A DNA stretch of 35,838 bases from Frankiaceae bacterium (GCA_030840585.1 JAVEEG010000061.1:1-35838), one strand, 5' to 3'. Shown: positions 8,803-18,373, counted from the stretch's first letter. Notes: generated by a model not told the origin, from the letters alone. Translations and numbers: made by a program.

Positions 8803-10047
8803 GTGACGACTCTGCTCGACCGCACCTCCTTCGGCGCCGCCGCCAATCTCGTCTGCCGCGAATGCGGCGCGACGTACGCACTCGGGCCCGGCAACGCCTG
8901 CGAGCAATGCTTCGGCCCGCTCGAGATCGGTTACGACGACAGCCGGCTCGCGCAGGTGACCCGTGACTCGATCGAAGCCGGGCCGCGGACGATGTGGCGT
9001 TACGGCGGGCTGCTGCCGGTCTCGCCGGTCGTCGATCTGCAGGTGGGCTGCACCCGGCTGGTGCGCGCGGACAACCTCGCCCGCGAGCTCGGGATGAACT
9101 CGTTGTGGGTCAAGGACGACAGCGGCAACCCGACGCACTCGTTCAAGGATCGGGTTGTCGCCGTGGCCGCGTCGGCCGCACGAACACTGGGATTTTCGGT
9201 GCTGTCCTGCGCGTCGACAGGCAACCTCGCGAACGCGGTCGCGGCCGCCGCGGCCCGCGCCGGGATGCGCTCGGTCGTGTTCATCCCGCACGACCTCGAA
9301 GCCGGCAAGGTCGTGACGACCGCGGTCTACGGCGGCACCCTCGTCGCGGTCGAGGGCAACTACGACGACGTCAACCGGTTGTGCGCGGAAGTGTCCGGTG
9401 AGCAAGACGATTGGGCGTTCGTCAACGTCAACGTCCGCCCGTTCTACGCCGAGGGATCGAAGACGGTCGGCTACGAGATCGCCGAGCAACTCGGCTGGCG
9501 ATTGCCGTCGCAGGTGGTCGTCCCGGTTGCCTCGGGTGCACTGCTGACGAAGGTCGACAAGGCGTGGCGTGAGTTCTCGTCACTCGGTCTCGTCGAGCCG
9601 TCGCCGTACCGCGTCTTCGGTGCGCAGGCGACCGGTTGCTCGCCGGTGTCGGCGGCGTTCAAGGCCGGCCACGACGTCGTCGCGCCGGTCCGGCCGTCGA
9701 CGATCGCGAAGTCGCTGGCGATCGGCAATCCGGCCGACGGCATCTACGCACTCGACGTCGTGCGGCGTACCGGCGGTGCGATCGCCGACGTCAGTGACGA
9801 CCAGATTGTCGAGGGCATCCGGCTGCTCGCGCGGACCGAAGGCATCTTCGCCGAGACCGCTGGCGGCGTGACCGTGGCGACATTGCGCGCGCTGCTCGCG
9901 AGCGGTCAACTCGACCCGGCCGAAGAGACGGTGATCCTCAACACTGGCGACGGGTTGAAGACGCTGGACGCGGTGGCGCCGGTCGCGAAGCCGACCGCGA
10001 CGATCGCGCCGTCACTGGCTGCGTTCCGGGCTGCGGGGGTGGCGTAG
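8803..10047 (+). CDS. thrC (metM): Threonine synthase homologue, probably MetM-type homocysteine synthase
   Basis: A 414-residue fold-type II PLP enzyme of the threonine synthase family. An N-terminal zinc ribbon has C18, C21, C33 and C36. The PLP Lys is K115 in THSFKDR, and a phosphate-binding glycine loop follows (ASTGNLAN). The start is GTG at 8803 with GAGGAAAGG 10 nt upstream. By family it would convert O-phosphohomoserine to threonine. Two context facts argue otherwise: a SAM riboswitch lies directly upstream, and a CysO-like sulfur carrier begins at the very next base. I recall a Streptomyces pair, MetM/MetO, in which such an enzyme uses O-phosphohomoserine and a thiocarboxylated carrier to form homocysteine; this gene fits that better. 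The family call is firm; the reaction is inferred. Confidence 0.9.
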   Translation: MTTLLDRTSFGAAANLVCRECGATYALGPGNACEQCFGPLEIGYDDSRLAQVTRDSIEAGPRTMWRYGGLLPVSPVVDLQVGCTRLVRADNLARELGMNSLWVKDDSGNPTHSFKDRVVAVAASAARTLGFSVLSCASTGNLANAVAAAAARAGMRSVVFIPHDLEAGKVVTTAVYGGTLVAVEGNYDDVNRLCAEVSGEQDDWAFVNVNVRPFYAEGSKTVGYEIAEQLGWRLPSQVVVPVASGALLTKVDKAWREFSSLGLVEPSPYRVFGAQATGCSPVSAAFKAGHDVVAPVRPSTIAKSLAIGNPADGIYALDVVRRTGGAIADVSDDQIVEGIRLLARTEGIFAETAGGVTVATLRALLASGQLDPAEETVILNTGDGLKTLDAVAPVAKPTATIAPSLAAFRAAGVA

Positions 10048-10326
10048 GTGGCGGTCACGGTGCGGGTGCCGACGATCCTGCGGTCGTACACCGGTGGTGC
10101 GTCGGAGGTCTCGGTCGACGGTGCGCAGACGCTGATCGAGTTGCTCGACAAGCTCGACGCGAACTACCCGGGCATCCGCGCGCGGGTGCTCGACGATGAC
10201 GGCAAGTTGCGGCGGTTCGTCAACCTCTACGTCGGTGACGAGGACGTGCGGTTCGCCGGGGGACTGCAGACCCCGACCCCCGACGGCTCGATGGTGTCGA
10301 TCATCCCGGCGGTCGCTGGCGGCTAG
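10048..10326 (+). CDS. cysO (metO): CysO/MetO-like sulfur carrier protein (ThiS/MoaD family)
   Basis: A 92-residue beta-grasp protein ending in the diglycine required for adenylation and thiocarboxylation (PAVAGG). The sequence closely follows mycobacterial CysO: VPTILRSYTGG near the N-terminus, LDANYPGI, RRFVNLYVGDEDVRFAGGL, and SIIPAVAGG at the end. The start is GTG at 10048, immediately after the previous stop, so the two are surely co-transcribed and coupled under the SAM riboswitch. In mycobacteria the partner is the cysteine synthase CysM; here the neighbour is the threonine-synthase-like enzyme, which points to homocysteine rather than cysteine synthesis. No activating MoeZ-type enzyme or Mec+ hydrolase is in the window. 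Confidence 0.9.
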   Translation: MAVTVRVPTILRSYTGGASEVSVDGAQTLIELLDKLDANYPGIRARVLDDDGKLRRFVNLYVGDEDVRFAGGLQTPTPDGSMVSIIPAVAGG

Positions 10327-10835
10327 TGGATGACGCGGCCGTAGACGACGCTCGTCGTGTAGATGCGCTGCAGCTTCACGACCGTGCCGGTGTGCGGCGC
10401 GACGTACCAGTAGCCGTGGCCGGCGTAGATGCCGACGTGGGTGATCGAGCTGCCGTACTTCACGAAGACGAGGTCACCGACCCGCAGCGACGTGATCCGC
10501 ACGTGCATCGACGCGGCGTACTGCGCCGCCGCGCTGCGGGGTAGCCGCTCGCCGAGTGCGGCGCGGTAGACGTACTGCACCAGACCGGAGCAGTCGAACG
10601 CGCTCGGGCCGGCCGCGCCGTAGCGGTACGGCTTGCCGAGCTGGTGCTGTACCGCGTACATCACCTGGTTGACCTTGTAGTTCCACGAGCCGGCGGGCGC
10701 GTAGGAGTTGTACGTGATCATGGCGGCGGACGCGCTCGGCGGCGCGACCACGGCGCCGGTCGTAAGCAGGCCAGCGCTCATGGCGGCGGTGAGGGTGGCG
10801 GCGCGCAGGCGGGCGCGAACGGACGTACGGATCAT
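10323..10835 (-). CDS. Secreted NlpC/P60 peptidoglycan hydrolase
   Basis: A 170-residue exported cysteine peptidase expected to cut peptide stems of peptidoglycan. A signal peptide spans residues 1-38 (Arg-rich start, hydrophobic AATLTAAMSAGLLTTGAVV, ASA cleavage). The catalytic domain has C82 in FDCSGLVQYVY, H133 in THVGIYAG and H148 in APHTG, the usual Cys-His-His set. The ATG at 10835 is chosen because the signal peptide starts there; the longer frame reads into the riboswitch. Its stop overlaps the convergent sulfur-carrier gene by 4 bases. A c-di-AMP riboswitch lies 15 nt upstream, so expression is probably tied to c-di-AMP and wall or osmotic state. Confidence 0.92.
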   Translation of the reverse strand: MIRTSVRARLRAATLTAAMSAGLLTTGAVVAPPSASAAMITYNSYAPAGSWNYKVNQVMYAVQHQLGKPYRYGAAGPSAFDCSGLVQYVYRAALGERLPRSAAAQYAASMHVRITSLRVGDLVFVKYGSSITHVGIYAGHGYWYVAPHTGTVVKLQRIYTTSVVYGRVIH

Positions 10836-10850
10836 GGGTGTCGTCTCCGA

Positions 10851-11013
10851 CGCCTGCCGGGTTAGCTGTCGGGTTCGGGCGGAAGATTGGCCCGGCCACG
10901 CAATGCGTGGCTTCACCCCAAGGAGCACCAGCGGCGCTCCGGTGTTGTTGGTTCCCCGGTCCCGTCCCAGGGTCGTGGCGCGCGCTGCCGGGACGGGCTC
11001 GGCGAGGCAGGCG
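10851..11013 (-). ncRNA. c-di-AMP riboswitch (ydaO/yuaA type)
   Basis: On the minus strand the hallmarks appear in order: P1 5' strand CGCCTGCC (11013-11006), GGGGAACC, GGGGTGAAGCC, then GAACCCGACAGCTAACCCGG and the P1 3' strand GGCAGGCG (10858-10851), which pairs perfectly with the 5' strand. This class usually lowers expression when c-di-AMP is high and in actinobacteria often precedes wall hydrolases, as here. Confidence 0.88.
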
Positions 11014-11121
11014 CGGCCGCGCGGGTGCGGCGAACCCGACGCTACGCGGGCCGATCCGGACAGCGCTGGCGAATTCGGAAAGGTGAGCCCAAACTGACCG
11101 CCCGGCCCGCCCCACTCCGAG

Positions 11122-11148
11122 CTTGCACTCGGAACGGCCGAGTGCTAA
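11122..11148 (+). promoter_or_regulatory. CIRCE operator 1 (HrcA)
   Basis: CTTGCACTC-N9-GAGTGCTAA matches the consensus TTAGCACTC-N9-GAGTGCTAA except at two positions in the left arm. It lies 154 bases before groEL and implies HrcA repression relieved by heat shock. Confidence 0.88.
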
Positions 11149-11156
11149 CAATGTGC

Positions 11157-12933
<1,777 letters not shown>

Positions 12934-12941
12934 TCCGCTGT

Positions 12942-12982
12942 ACGACGGGGCCCCGGCGGAACACCCGCCGGGGCCCTCGTCG
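12942..12982 (+). terminator. groEL terminator
   Basis: An 18-base GC-rich arm (12942-12959) pairs with 12965-12982 through GGGCCCCGGCGG/CCGCCGGGGCCC and flanking ACGAC/CGTCGT, with a 5-nt loop. It lies 8 bases after the stop. Confidence 0.85.
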
Positions 12983-12986
12983 TGTT

Positions 12987-13041
12987 GAGTGAGACGTTGT
13001 CGGGCCGAAGCGGCCGGAAATTGCCCAACAACGTCTCACTC
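12987..13041. repeat. Perfect 14-bp inverted repeat between groEL terminator and amidase
   Basis: GAGTGAGACGTTGT (12987-13000) and ACAACGTCTCACTC (13028-13041) are exact complements; after one mismatch the stem continues for four more pairs (GGGC/GCCC). It begins 4 bases after the groEL terminator and ends 42 bases before the amidase ATG. It may be a second terminator, an RNA leader hairpin or a small repeated element. Confidence 0.7.
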
Positions 13042-13083
13042 GACGGAGAGAGGGGTGCGGGCCGCGGCGGCGAACCTGCGGGT

Positions 13084-14595
13084 ATGCGTCGACAACTTCT
13101 TGCCGCGTGCCTCGCGCTCACTGTCGCGCCCGCATTGCCGCATGCCGCCGCGTCGTCCGGCGACTGCCTCTCGGTCGTGCACGGGGTCAACATCGTCACG
13201 TCGACGGTGCCGCAGCTCGACGCGGCGCTGGCGAAGCACCGGATCACCAGCCGGCAGCTGACCCTCGGCTACCTCGCCCGGATCAAGGCGTTCGACCACG
13301 GCGGGGTGAAGGTCAACGCGATCCGCGCGTTCACCAAGGACGCGCTCGCCCAGGCCGACGCGAGCGACCGGCGCCGCAAGCAGCACAAGCTGCTCGGCCC
13401 GCTCGACGGCATCCCGGTGATCCTCAAGGACAACATCGGCACCCGGGACGCGCCGACCACGGCCGGCTCGATCGCGTTCGCCGGCAACATCCCGAAGCAC
13501 GAGGCGACGATCGTCGCCAAGCTGCGCAAGGCCGGCGCGGTCATCCTCGCGAAGACCAACCTCAGCGAGTTCGCCAACTGGGTCGACCTGTCCATGCCCA
13601 ACGGCTACTCGTCGCTGGGCGGGCAGGTCGTCGCGCCGTACACCGAGGGCGACCCGAGCGGGTCGAGCAGCGGGTCGGGCGTCGCGGCGACGATGGCGTT
13701 CGCGGCGGTGACGATCGGCACCGAGACGTCCGGCAGCATCCTGTCGCCGAGCGACGTCAACAGCGACGTCGGCGTCAAGCCGACCCTCGGTCTGGCCAGC
13801 ACCACCGGGATCATCCCGCTGGCGCCCTCGTTCGACGTGCCCGGCCCGATCGTGCGCAACGTCACGGATGCTGCGGCGGTGCTCGGTGTCATCGCGACCA
13901 AGCGGGCGAACTACCTCGGCGCGCTGAAGCCCGGCGCGCTCAAGGGCGTACGCCTCGGCATCCCGAGCGCCGACAACCGGCCGTCGGGCGCGCGCGGTGC
14001 GCTGTTCGACCGCGCCATCGCCGACCTCAAGAAGGCGGGCGCGACGATCGTCGAGACCGACGTGGTGAGCAACGGCGGCATCGCGTCGCTGTCCGAGCTC
14101 GGGCTCATCCCGAACGAGTTCAAGTGGAGCCTCAACGAGTACCTCGCCAACGAGGCCAGGCCGAAGACCGGCGTGAAGACGCTCGCCGACATCGTCGCGT
14201 ACAACGACCTGCACAAGGACAAGGTGAAGTACGGGCAGAACCTGCTGATCGCGTCCAACGCGTCGCCCGGCGTCGGCGCGATCGCGGCGCCGGCCGCGCT
14301 GCCGGTCCGTACCCAGGCGCAGGCGGTCATCGACGGCGCGCTCGCGAAGGACGACCTCGACGCGATCCTCGACCTCGGCGCCACCAACGCCAACGTCGGC
14401 GCGGCGGCCGGCTACCCGACCGTCATCGTGCCGGCGGGCTACGTCACCGACACCGTGCCGACCGGGCTCGCGTTCACGGGCACCGCGTTCTCCGAGGCGA
14501 AGCTGCTCGGCTACGCGTACGCGTACGAGCAGGCGTCGCGCCGCCGCGTACCGCCGACGGTCATCAACCCGGACCTGTACCCGAAGAGCTGCTGA
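13084..14595 (+). CDS. Secreted amidase-signature hydrolase
   Basis: A 503-residue amidase of the Ser-cisSer-Lys family, exported. The signal peptide covers about residues 1-24 (MRRQLLAACLALTVAPALPH, then AAAS). Catalytic Lys is K115 in VILKDNIG, the cis-Ser lies in GSSSGSG (around S196), and the nucleophile is S218 in GTETSGSI. Relatives hydrolyse small amides or act on glutamyl-amide groups; the substrate cannot be inferred, but an exported location suggests scavenging or envelope work. The frame is open further upstream through an inverted repeat, and the ATG at 13084 is chosen for the signal peptide. It meets the DUF1697 gene tail to tail with a 6-base gap. Confidence 0.9.
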   Translation: MRRQLLAACLALTVAPALPHAAASSGDCLSVVHGVNIVTSTVPQLDAALAKHRITSRQLTLGYLARIKAFDHGGVKVNAIRAFTKDALAQADASDRRRKQHKLLGPLDGIPVILKDNIGTRDAPTTAGSIAFAGNIPKHEATIVAKLRKAGAVILAKTNLSEFANWVDLSMPNGYSSLGGQVVAPYTEGDPSGSSSGSGVAATMAFAAVTIGTETSGSILSPSDVNSDVGVKPTLGLASTTGIIPLAPSFDVPGPIVRNVTDAAAVLGVIATKRANYLGALKPGALKGVRLGIPSADNRPSGARGALFDRAIADLKKAGATIVETDVVSNGGIASLSELGLIPNEFKWSLNEYLANEARPKTGVKTLADIVAYNDLHKDKVKYGQNLLIASNASPGVGAIAAPAALPVRTQAQAVIDGALAKDDLDAILDLGATNANVGAAAGYPTVIVPAGYVTDTVPTGLAFTGTAFSEAKLLGYAYAYEQASRRRVPPTVINPDLYPKSC

Positions 14596-14601
14596 CCGCG
14601 C

Positions 14602-15111
14602 CTAGCCCTTCGCCAGCGCGTGCAGCTTGGTGACGGTGTTCCAGTTGCGTGCGGTCGCGGTGACGCCGAGCACCTTCTCCCAGCTCGGCAGCCGCGATCC
14701 CGCGATGCCGTGGGGCAGGCGCAGGTAGACGACCCGGTCGCCGAACGCGAACTCGGCCGGCGCGTACTCCGCCGGGTCGAGGTCCGCCTTCGGCTGCCCG
14801 GACAGGAAGACCGCGTGCAGCCCCTTGTCACCGGTGAAGGGGTTGCCCGCCACGACCTTGCCGAGGTCGGAGGCGCTGCGCGCCAGCACTTTCACGGGTA
14901 GGCGCAGGTCGTTCGCGAGTGCCTTCTCGACCGCGCGTTCGACGGTCGCGGCGCTGCGCGCGGGCGCGGTGAAGACCGCGTTGCCGGCGACCTGGAGCGT
15001 GCGTACGTCGCCGTAGCCGAGCCCTTCGAGCAGCGCGCGCAGGTCGGCCATCGCGATCCGGTTGGTGGGGCCGAGGTTCACCGCGCGCAGCAGCGCGACG
15101 TGCGTGGTCAT
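14602..15111 (-). CDS. DUF1697 family protein
   Basis: A 169-residue cytoplasmic protein of the DUF1697 family: N-terminal VALLRAVNLGPTNRIAMADLRALLEGLGYGDVRTLQVAGNAVF is the family hallmark, and the C-terminus (WNTVTKLHALA) also fits. The family's role is unknown. The start is ATG at 15111; an in-frame ATG at 15120 is possible. The start lies close to the divergent zinc-uptake operon, and the Zur-like palindrome sits in the 73-base gap, so this gene might share that control. Confidence 0.88.
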   Translation of the reverse strand: MTTHVALLRAVNLGPTNRIAMADLRALLEGLGYGDVRTLQVAGNAVFTAPARSAATVERAVEKALANDLRLPVKVLARSASDLGKVVAGNPFTGDKGLHAVFLSGQPKADLDPAEYAPAEFAFGDRVVYLRLPHGIAGSRLPSWEKVLGVTATARNWNTVTKLHALAKG

Positions 15112-15151
15112 GGCCCGCATGATCGCGCGCCCGCCGCCGCTCCGGACAGAT

Positions 15152-15164
15152 GACAATGATTGTC
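15152..15164. promoter_or_regulatory. Zur-box-like palindrome
   Basis: GACAAT-G-ATTGTC is a perfect palindrome inside TGACAATGATTGTCG, very similar to actinobacterial Zur boxes (TGAAAATGATTTTCA type). It lies 21 bases before the zinc-binding lipoprotein start and the operon ends in a Fur/Zur regulator, so autoregulated zinc repression is likely. Confidence 0.75.
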
Positions 15165-15184
15165 GTTTCTGTCACCATGCCCAA

Positions 15185-16051
15185 GTGCCGCGTACGCCGC
15201 TCGCTCTCGCCGCCGCCGTGACGGCGGTCGCACTCGGCGCGGCCGTCTCGACGAGCGGCTGCGCGGCGGCCCGCCCGCGCAAGCCAGGGACGCTGCGGGT
15301 GGAGGCGGCGTTCTACCCGCTCGCGTTCCTCGTGGAGCGGATCGGCGGCGCCGCCGTCGACGTCCACGACCTGACGCCGAGCGGTGCCGAGCCGCACGAC
15401 CTGGAGCTGAAGGCAAGCCAGGTCGGCGCCGTACGTGATGCCGATCTCGTCGTCTACCTCAAGGGTTTCCAGCCCGCGCTCGACGCCGCCGTCGGCCGGG
15501 ACAACGCGCTCGACCTGACGACCGTGGTGCCGTTCCAGGACGGCGACCCGCACGTGTGGCTCGACCCGGTCCTGATGACCGCGCTGGCCGACGCGGTCAC
15601 CGCGCGGCTGGCTGCGCTGGTGCCCGCGCAGGCGACCGCGATCGAGGGCCGCGGCCGCGCGCTGGACGCGAACCTGCACGCCGTCGACCGCGAGTACCGC
15701 ACCCGGCTGAAGTCGTGCGCGCGGCGCGACATCGTCACCAGCCACGCGGCGTTCGGCTACCTCGCCCGCCGGTACGGCCTCACCCAGGTCGGCATCGCCG
15801 GCCTCAGCCCCGACCAGGAGCCGACCGCGAAGCGGCTCGCCGAGGTCGCCCGCATCGTCCGCGAGCGGCACGTCACGACGGTGTTCTTCGAGACGCTCGT
15901 GTCGCCGCGGCTCGCCGAGACGGTCGCGCGGGAGAGCGGCGCGCGGACCGCGGTCCTGCACCCGGCGGAGAGCGACACGGGCGCGGGCGACTACCTCGCC
16001 ATGATGTCCGCGAACCTCGGCGCGCTCGCCGCCGCGCTGGGGTGCACGTGA
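15185..16051 (+). CDS. znuA: Zinc/manganese ABC transporter substrate-binding lipoprotein
   Basis: A 288-residue cluster A-I metal-binding protein. Basic start, hydrophobic helix and lipobox-like STSGCAAA (Cys about residue 25) give a lipid anchor. Metal-ligand motifs are present: GAEPHDLEL, DPHVWLDP, TSHAAFGYLARRYGL, and a terminal acidic residue region near PAESDTGAGDY. The His-rich loop of many zinc-specific ZnuA proteins is missing. The start is GTG at 15185 without a ribosome site. The next gene starts inside its stop (GTGA), and the order binding protein-ATPase-permease-Fur regulator is the standard Zn uptake operon. Zinc rather than manganese is inferred from the Zur box. Confidence 0.88.
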   Translation: MPRTPLALAAAVTAVALGAAVSTSGCAAARPRKPGTLRVEAAFYPLAFLVERIGGAAVDVHDLTPSGAEPHDLELKASQVGAVRDADLVVYLKGFQPALDAAVGRDNALDLTTVVPFQDGDPHVWLDPVLMTALADAVTARLAALVPAQATAIEGRGRALDANLHAVDREYRTRLKSCARRDIVTSHAAFGYLARRYGLTQVGIAGLSPDQEPTAKRLAEVARIVRERHVTTVFFETLVSPRLAETVARESGARTAVLHPAESDTGAGDYLAMMSANLGALAAALGCT

Positions 16052-16797
16052 CGGCCGCGCTGTACGCCGACCGGGTGCGGGTGACGTTCGGCACCGCGGT
16101 CGCGGTCGACGACGTGACGCTGTCCGTCGGCGCGGGCGAGTTCGTGGCGCTGCTGGGCGCCAACGGTTCCGGCAAGACGACGCTGGTCCGCGCGCTGCTC
16201 GGCCTGCAACCCGTGAGCGGCGGCGAGGTGCGGGTTTTCGGTACGCCGCTGGCGGAGTTCCGCGAGTGGCCGCGGGTCGGCTTCGTGCCGCAGCACCCGC
16301 CGGTGCAGGCGGCGATGCCCGCGTCGGTACGCGAGGTCGTCGCGTCGGGACGCGTCGGGCGGCTTGGCTGGCTGCGCCGTACGTCGGCCGCCGACCGCGC
16401 CGTCTGCGCCGCCGCGCTCGACGCGGTCGGGCTCGCCGATCGCGCGCGCGATCCGGTGGCGACGCTGTCCGGCGGCCAGCAGCAGCGCGTGCTGATCGCG
16501 CGCGCGCTGGCCGGCGAGCCGGACGTGCTCGTCCTGGACGAGCCGACGGCCGGTGTCGACCGGGAGAACCAGGCCGCGCTCGCCGGGACGCTGCGGCTGC
16601 TCAAGGACCGCGGCCACGCGATGCTGCTCGTCACGCACCACCTCGGCCCGCTCGCCGACCTGGTCGACCGCACCGTCGTGCTCGACGGCGGGCGGGTGGC
16701 GTATGACGGTCCGGTGCCGCCGGGCGGGATGGCGTCCGACGACGACCACCACCACCCGCTGCCGCCGCGCGGCGAGCGGCTGTGGGAGTCGCGATGA
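16048..16797 (+). CDS. znuC: Metal ABC transporter ATP-binding protein
   Basis: A 249-residue ABC ATPase powering the zinc importer. Walker A is GANGSGKTT (37-45), the signature LSGGQQQR (140-147), Walker B LVLDEP (161-166), with switch His in VTHHLG. The C-terminus carries DDDHHHH-type acidic/His residues that may bind metal. The start GTG at 16048 overlaps the previous stop (another in-frame GTG is at 16042), and its own TGA overlaps the permease ATG (ATGA). Confidence 0.92.
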   Translation: MTAALYADRVRVTFGTAVAVDDVTLSVGAGEFVALLGANGSGKTTLVRALLGLQPVSGGEVRVFGTPLAEFREWPRVGFVPQHPPVQAAMPASVREVVASGRVGRLGWLRRTSAADRAVCAAALDAVGLADRARDPVATLSGGQQQRVLIARALAGEPDVLVLDEPTAGVDRENQAALAGTLRLLKDRGHAMLLVTHHLGPLADLVDRTVVLDGGRVAYDGPVPPGGMASDDDHHHPLPPRGERLWESR

Positions 16798-17597
16798 GCC
16801 TGCTGGCGCTGGACTTCATGCGCCGCGCGCTGATCGCCGCGGTGCTCGTCGGGCTCACCGCGCCGGCGATCGGCGTGTACCTCGTGCAGCGCCGGCTCGC
16901 GCTGCTCGGCGACGGCATCGGCCACGTGACGCTGGCCGGTGTCGCGGCCGGCTTCCTGTTCGGTACGGCGCCGCTCGCGACCGCACTCGTCGCCGCGGTG
17001 CTCGCCGCCGTAGCGATCGAGCTGCTGCGCTCGCGCGGCGGGGCGAGCGGTGACGTCGCGCTGGCCGCGCTGTTCTACGGCGGCATCGCGACCGGCGTAC
17101 TGCTGATCGGCCTGGCGCCCAGGGCTTCCGGGGTGAACCTGCTCGCGTACCTGTTCGGCTCGGTCACCACCGTCAGCACCGGTGACCTGTGGCTGATCAG
17201 CGGCCTCGCGGTCGTGGTGCTCGCGGTGCTGACGGTCGCGGCGCGGCAGCTGTTCGCGGTGACGTACGACGAGGACCTCGCCCGCATCGCCGGGCTGCCG
17301 GTCACCGCGCTGAACCTGCTCGTCGCGGTGACGGCGGCGTTCACGGTCGCGCTGGCGATGCGGGTCGTCGGCGTGCTGCTCGTGTCCGCGCTGATGGTGC
17401 TGCCGGTCGCTGCCGCGCAACAGGTCGCGCGCAGCTTCCGCGGCGCGATCGGCTGGAGCGTCGGCATCGGCGTGACCGTCGCGATCGTCGGGCTCGTCGC
17501 GGCGTACTACCTCGACGTCGCACCCGGCGCGACCATCGTCCTGTCCGCGCTCGTCGTGTTCGTGGCCGGTGTCGCCGTACGCCGGCTGCGTACCTGA
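16794..17597 (+). CDS. znuB: Metal ABC transporter permease (ABC-3 family)
   Basis: A 267-residue inner-membrane permease with about eight hydrophobic helices. ABC-3 hallmarks: VQRRLALLGDGIGHVTLAGVAAGFL near the N-terminus (ATPase-coupling region), LLAYLFGSVTTV in the middle, and VVGVLLVSALMVLPVAAAQQVARSF toward the end. The ATG at 16794 overlapping the ATPase stop is preferred over the upstream GTG at 16782. It is followed after 13 bases by the Fur-type regulator. Confidence 0.92.
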   Translation: MSLLALDFMRRALIAAVLVGLTAPAIGVYLVQRRLALLGDGIGHVTLAGVAAGFLFGTAPLATALVAAVLAAVAIELLRSRGGASGDVALAALFYGGIATGVLLIGLAPRASGVNLLAYLFGSVTTVSTGDLWLISGLAVVVLAVLTVAARQLFAVTYDEDLARIAGLPVTALNLLVAVTAAFTVALAMRVVGVLLVSALMVLPVAAAQQVARSFRGAIGWSVGIGVTVAIVGLVAAYYLDVAPGATIVLSALVVFVAGVAVRRLRT

Positions 17598-17610
17598 GAG
17601 GACGCTTCTG

Positions 17611-18024
17611 ATGCCGCGAGACCTCGACCGTCCGGCGCCGCCGCGCGCGACCCGGCAGCGCGCCGCCATCGCCGCCGCGTTGGGCGACGCGGGCGGGTTC
17701 TTGAGCGCGCAGGCGCTGCACGAGCGGCTGCGCGCCGCCGGCGACCGGGTCGGCCTGACCACCGTCTACCGCACCCTGCAAGCGCTCGCCGACGCCGGCG
17801 AGGTCGACGTGCTTCGTACCGCCGACGGCGAGGCGCTGTACCGGCAGTGCGCGTCGGCGGTGCACCACCACCATCTGGTCTGCCGCCGTTGCGGCCGCGC
17901 GGTCGAGGTCGAGGGCCCGGACATCGAGGCGTGGGCCACCGCGACCGCGCGCCGCTACCGCTTCACCGACGTCAACCACGTAGCCGAGATCTTCGGCACC
18001 TGCGCGGCCTGCCGGGCCGCCTGA
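17611..18024 (+). CDS. zur: Fur family regulator, probably Zur
   Basis: A 137-residue Fur-family repressor. The winged helix spans residues 10-75 (TRQRAAIAAALG, LTTVYRTLQALADAGEV), then the metal-sensing part has HHHHLVCRRCG with C91/C94 and a second pair C131/C134 (GTCAAC), the structural zinc site. Position at the end of the znu operon and the upstream palindrome identify it as Zur. ATG at 17611 is chosen because GAGAGGA lies 9 nt upstream and homology begins there. It ends one base before the convergent YciI-like gene. Confidence 0.9.
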   Translation: MPRDLDRPAPPRATRQRAAIAAALGDAGGFLSAQALHERLRAAGDRVGLTTVYRTLQALADAGEVDVLRTADGEALYRQCASAVHHHHLVCRRCGRAVEVEGPDIEAWATATARRYRFTDVNHVAEIFGTCAACRAA

Positions 18025-18025
18025 G

Positions 18026-18337
18026 CTACGGCGCCACGGCCTCGCTGACCTGGAGCGAGCCGCCGCGGCCGACGAACGGGTGCGTACGTACCAGCTCGAC
18101 CGCCGCGTCGATGCTGTCCGCTTCGAGGATCGAGTACCCGCCGGCCGGACCGCTCGCCGGGCCCTCCGCCGTACCGGCCGGAGACACCGTCCGCGCGGCG
18201 CCGAGCGGCGCGCCCGGGTCGACGAGTGCCGGACCGGCCGAGGCGACCCACGCGCCGAATGCCTGCATCGCCTGCTGCCTGGCCTCGGCGCCCTCTGGCA
18301 TGCCGCCGCCGTGGTACGTGACGAGGTATCGAGTCAT
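18026..18337 (-). CDS. YciI/DGPF-domain family protein
   Basis: A 103-residue dimeric alpha/beta barrel-type protein (YCII-related). It begins MTRYLVTYHGGGMPEG and ends with EADSIDAAVELVRTHPF and a short tail, the pattern of actinobacterial YciI relatives often paired with ECF sigma factors or regulators. The exact activity is unknown. It diverges from an AraC-type regulator with an 86-base gap containing a perfect palindrome, so the regulator may control it. Confidence 0.85.
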   Translation of the reverse strand: MTRYLVTYHGGGMPEGAEARQQAMQAFGAWVASAGPALVDPGAPLGAARTVSPAGTAEGPASGPAGGYSILEADSIDAAVELVRTHPFVGRGGSLQVSEAVAP

Positions 18338-18344
18338 GCGGGCC

Positions 18345-18350
18345 AGTCTG
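18345..18350 (-). promoter_or_regulatory. -10 element for leaderless YciI transcript
   Basis: On the minus strand CAGACT ends 7 nt before the ATG at 18337; no ribosome site is present. Confidence 0.35.
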
Positions 18351-18373
18351 CGTACCCGGGCGACCGCGGTCTA

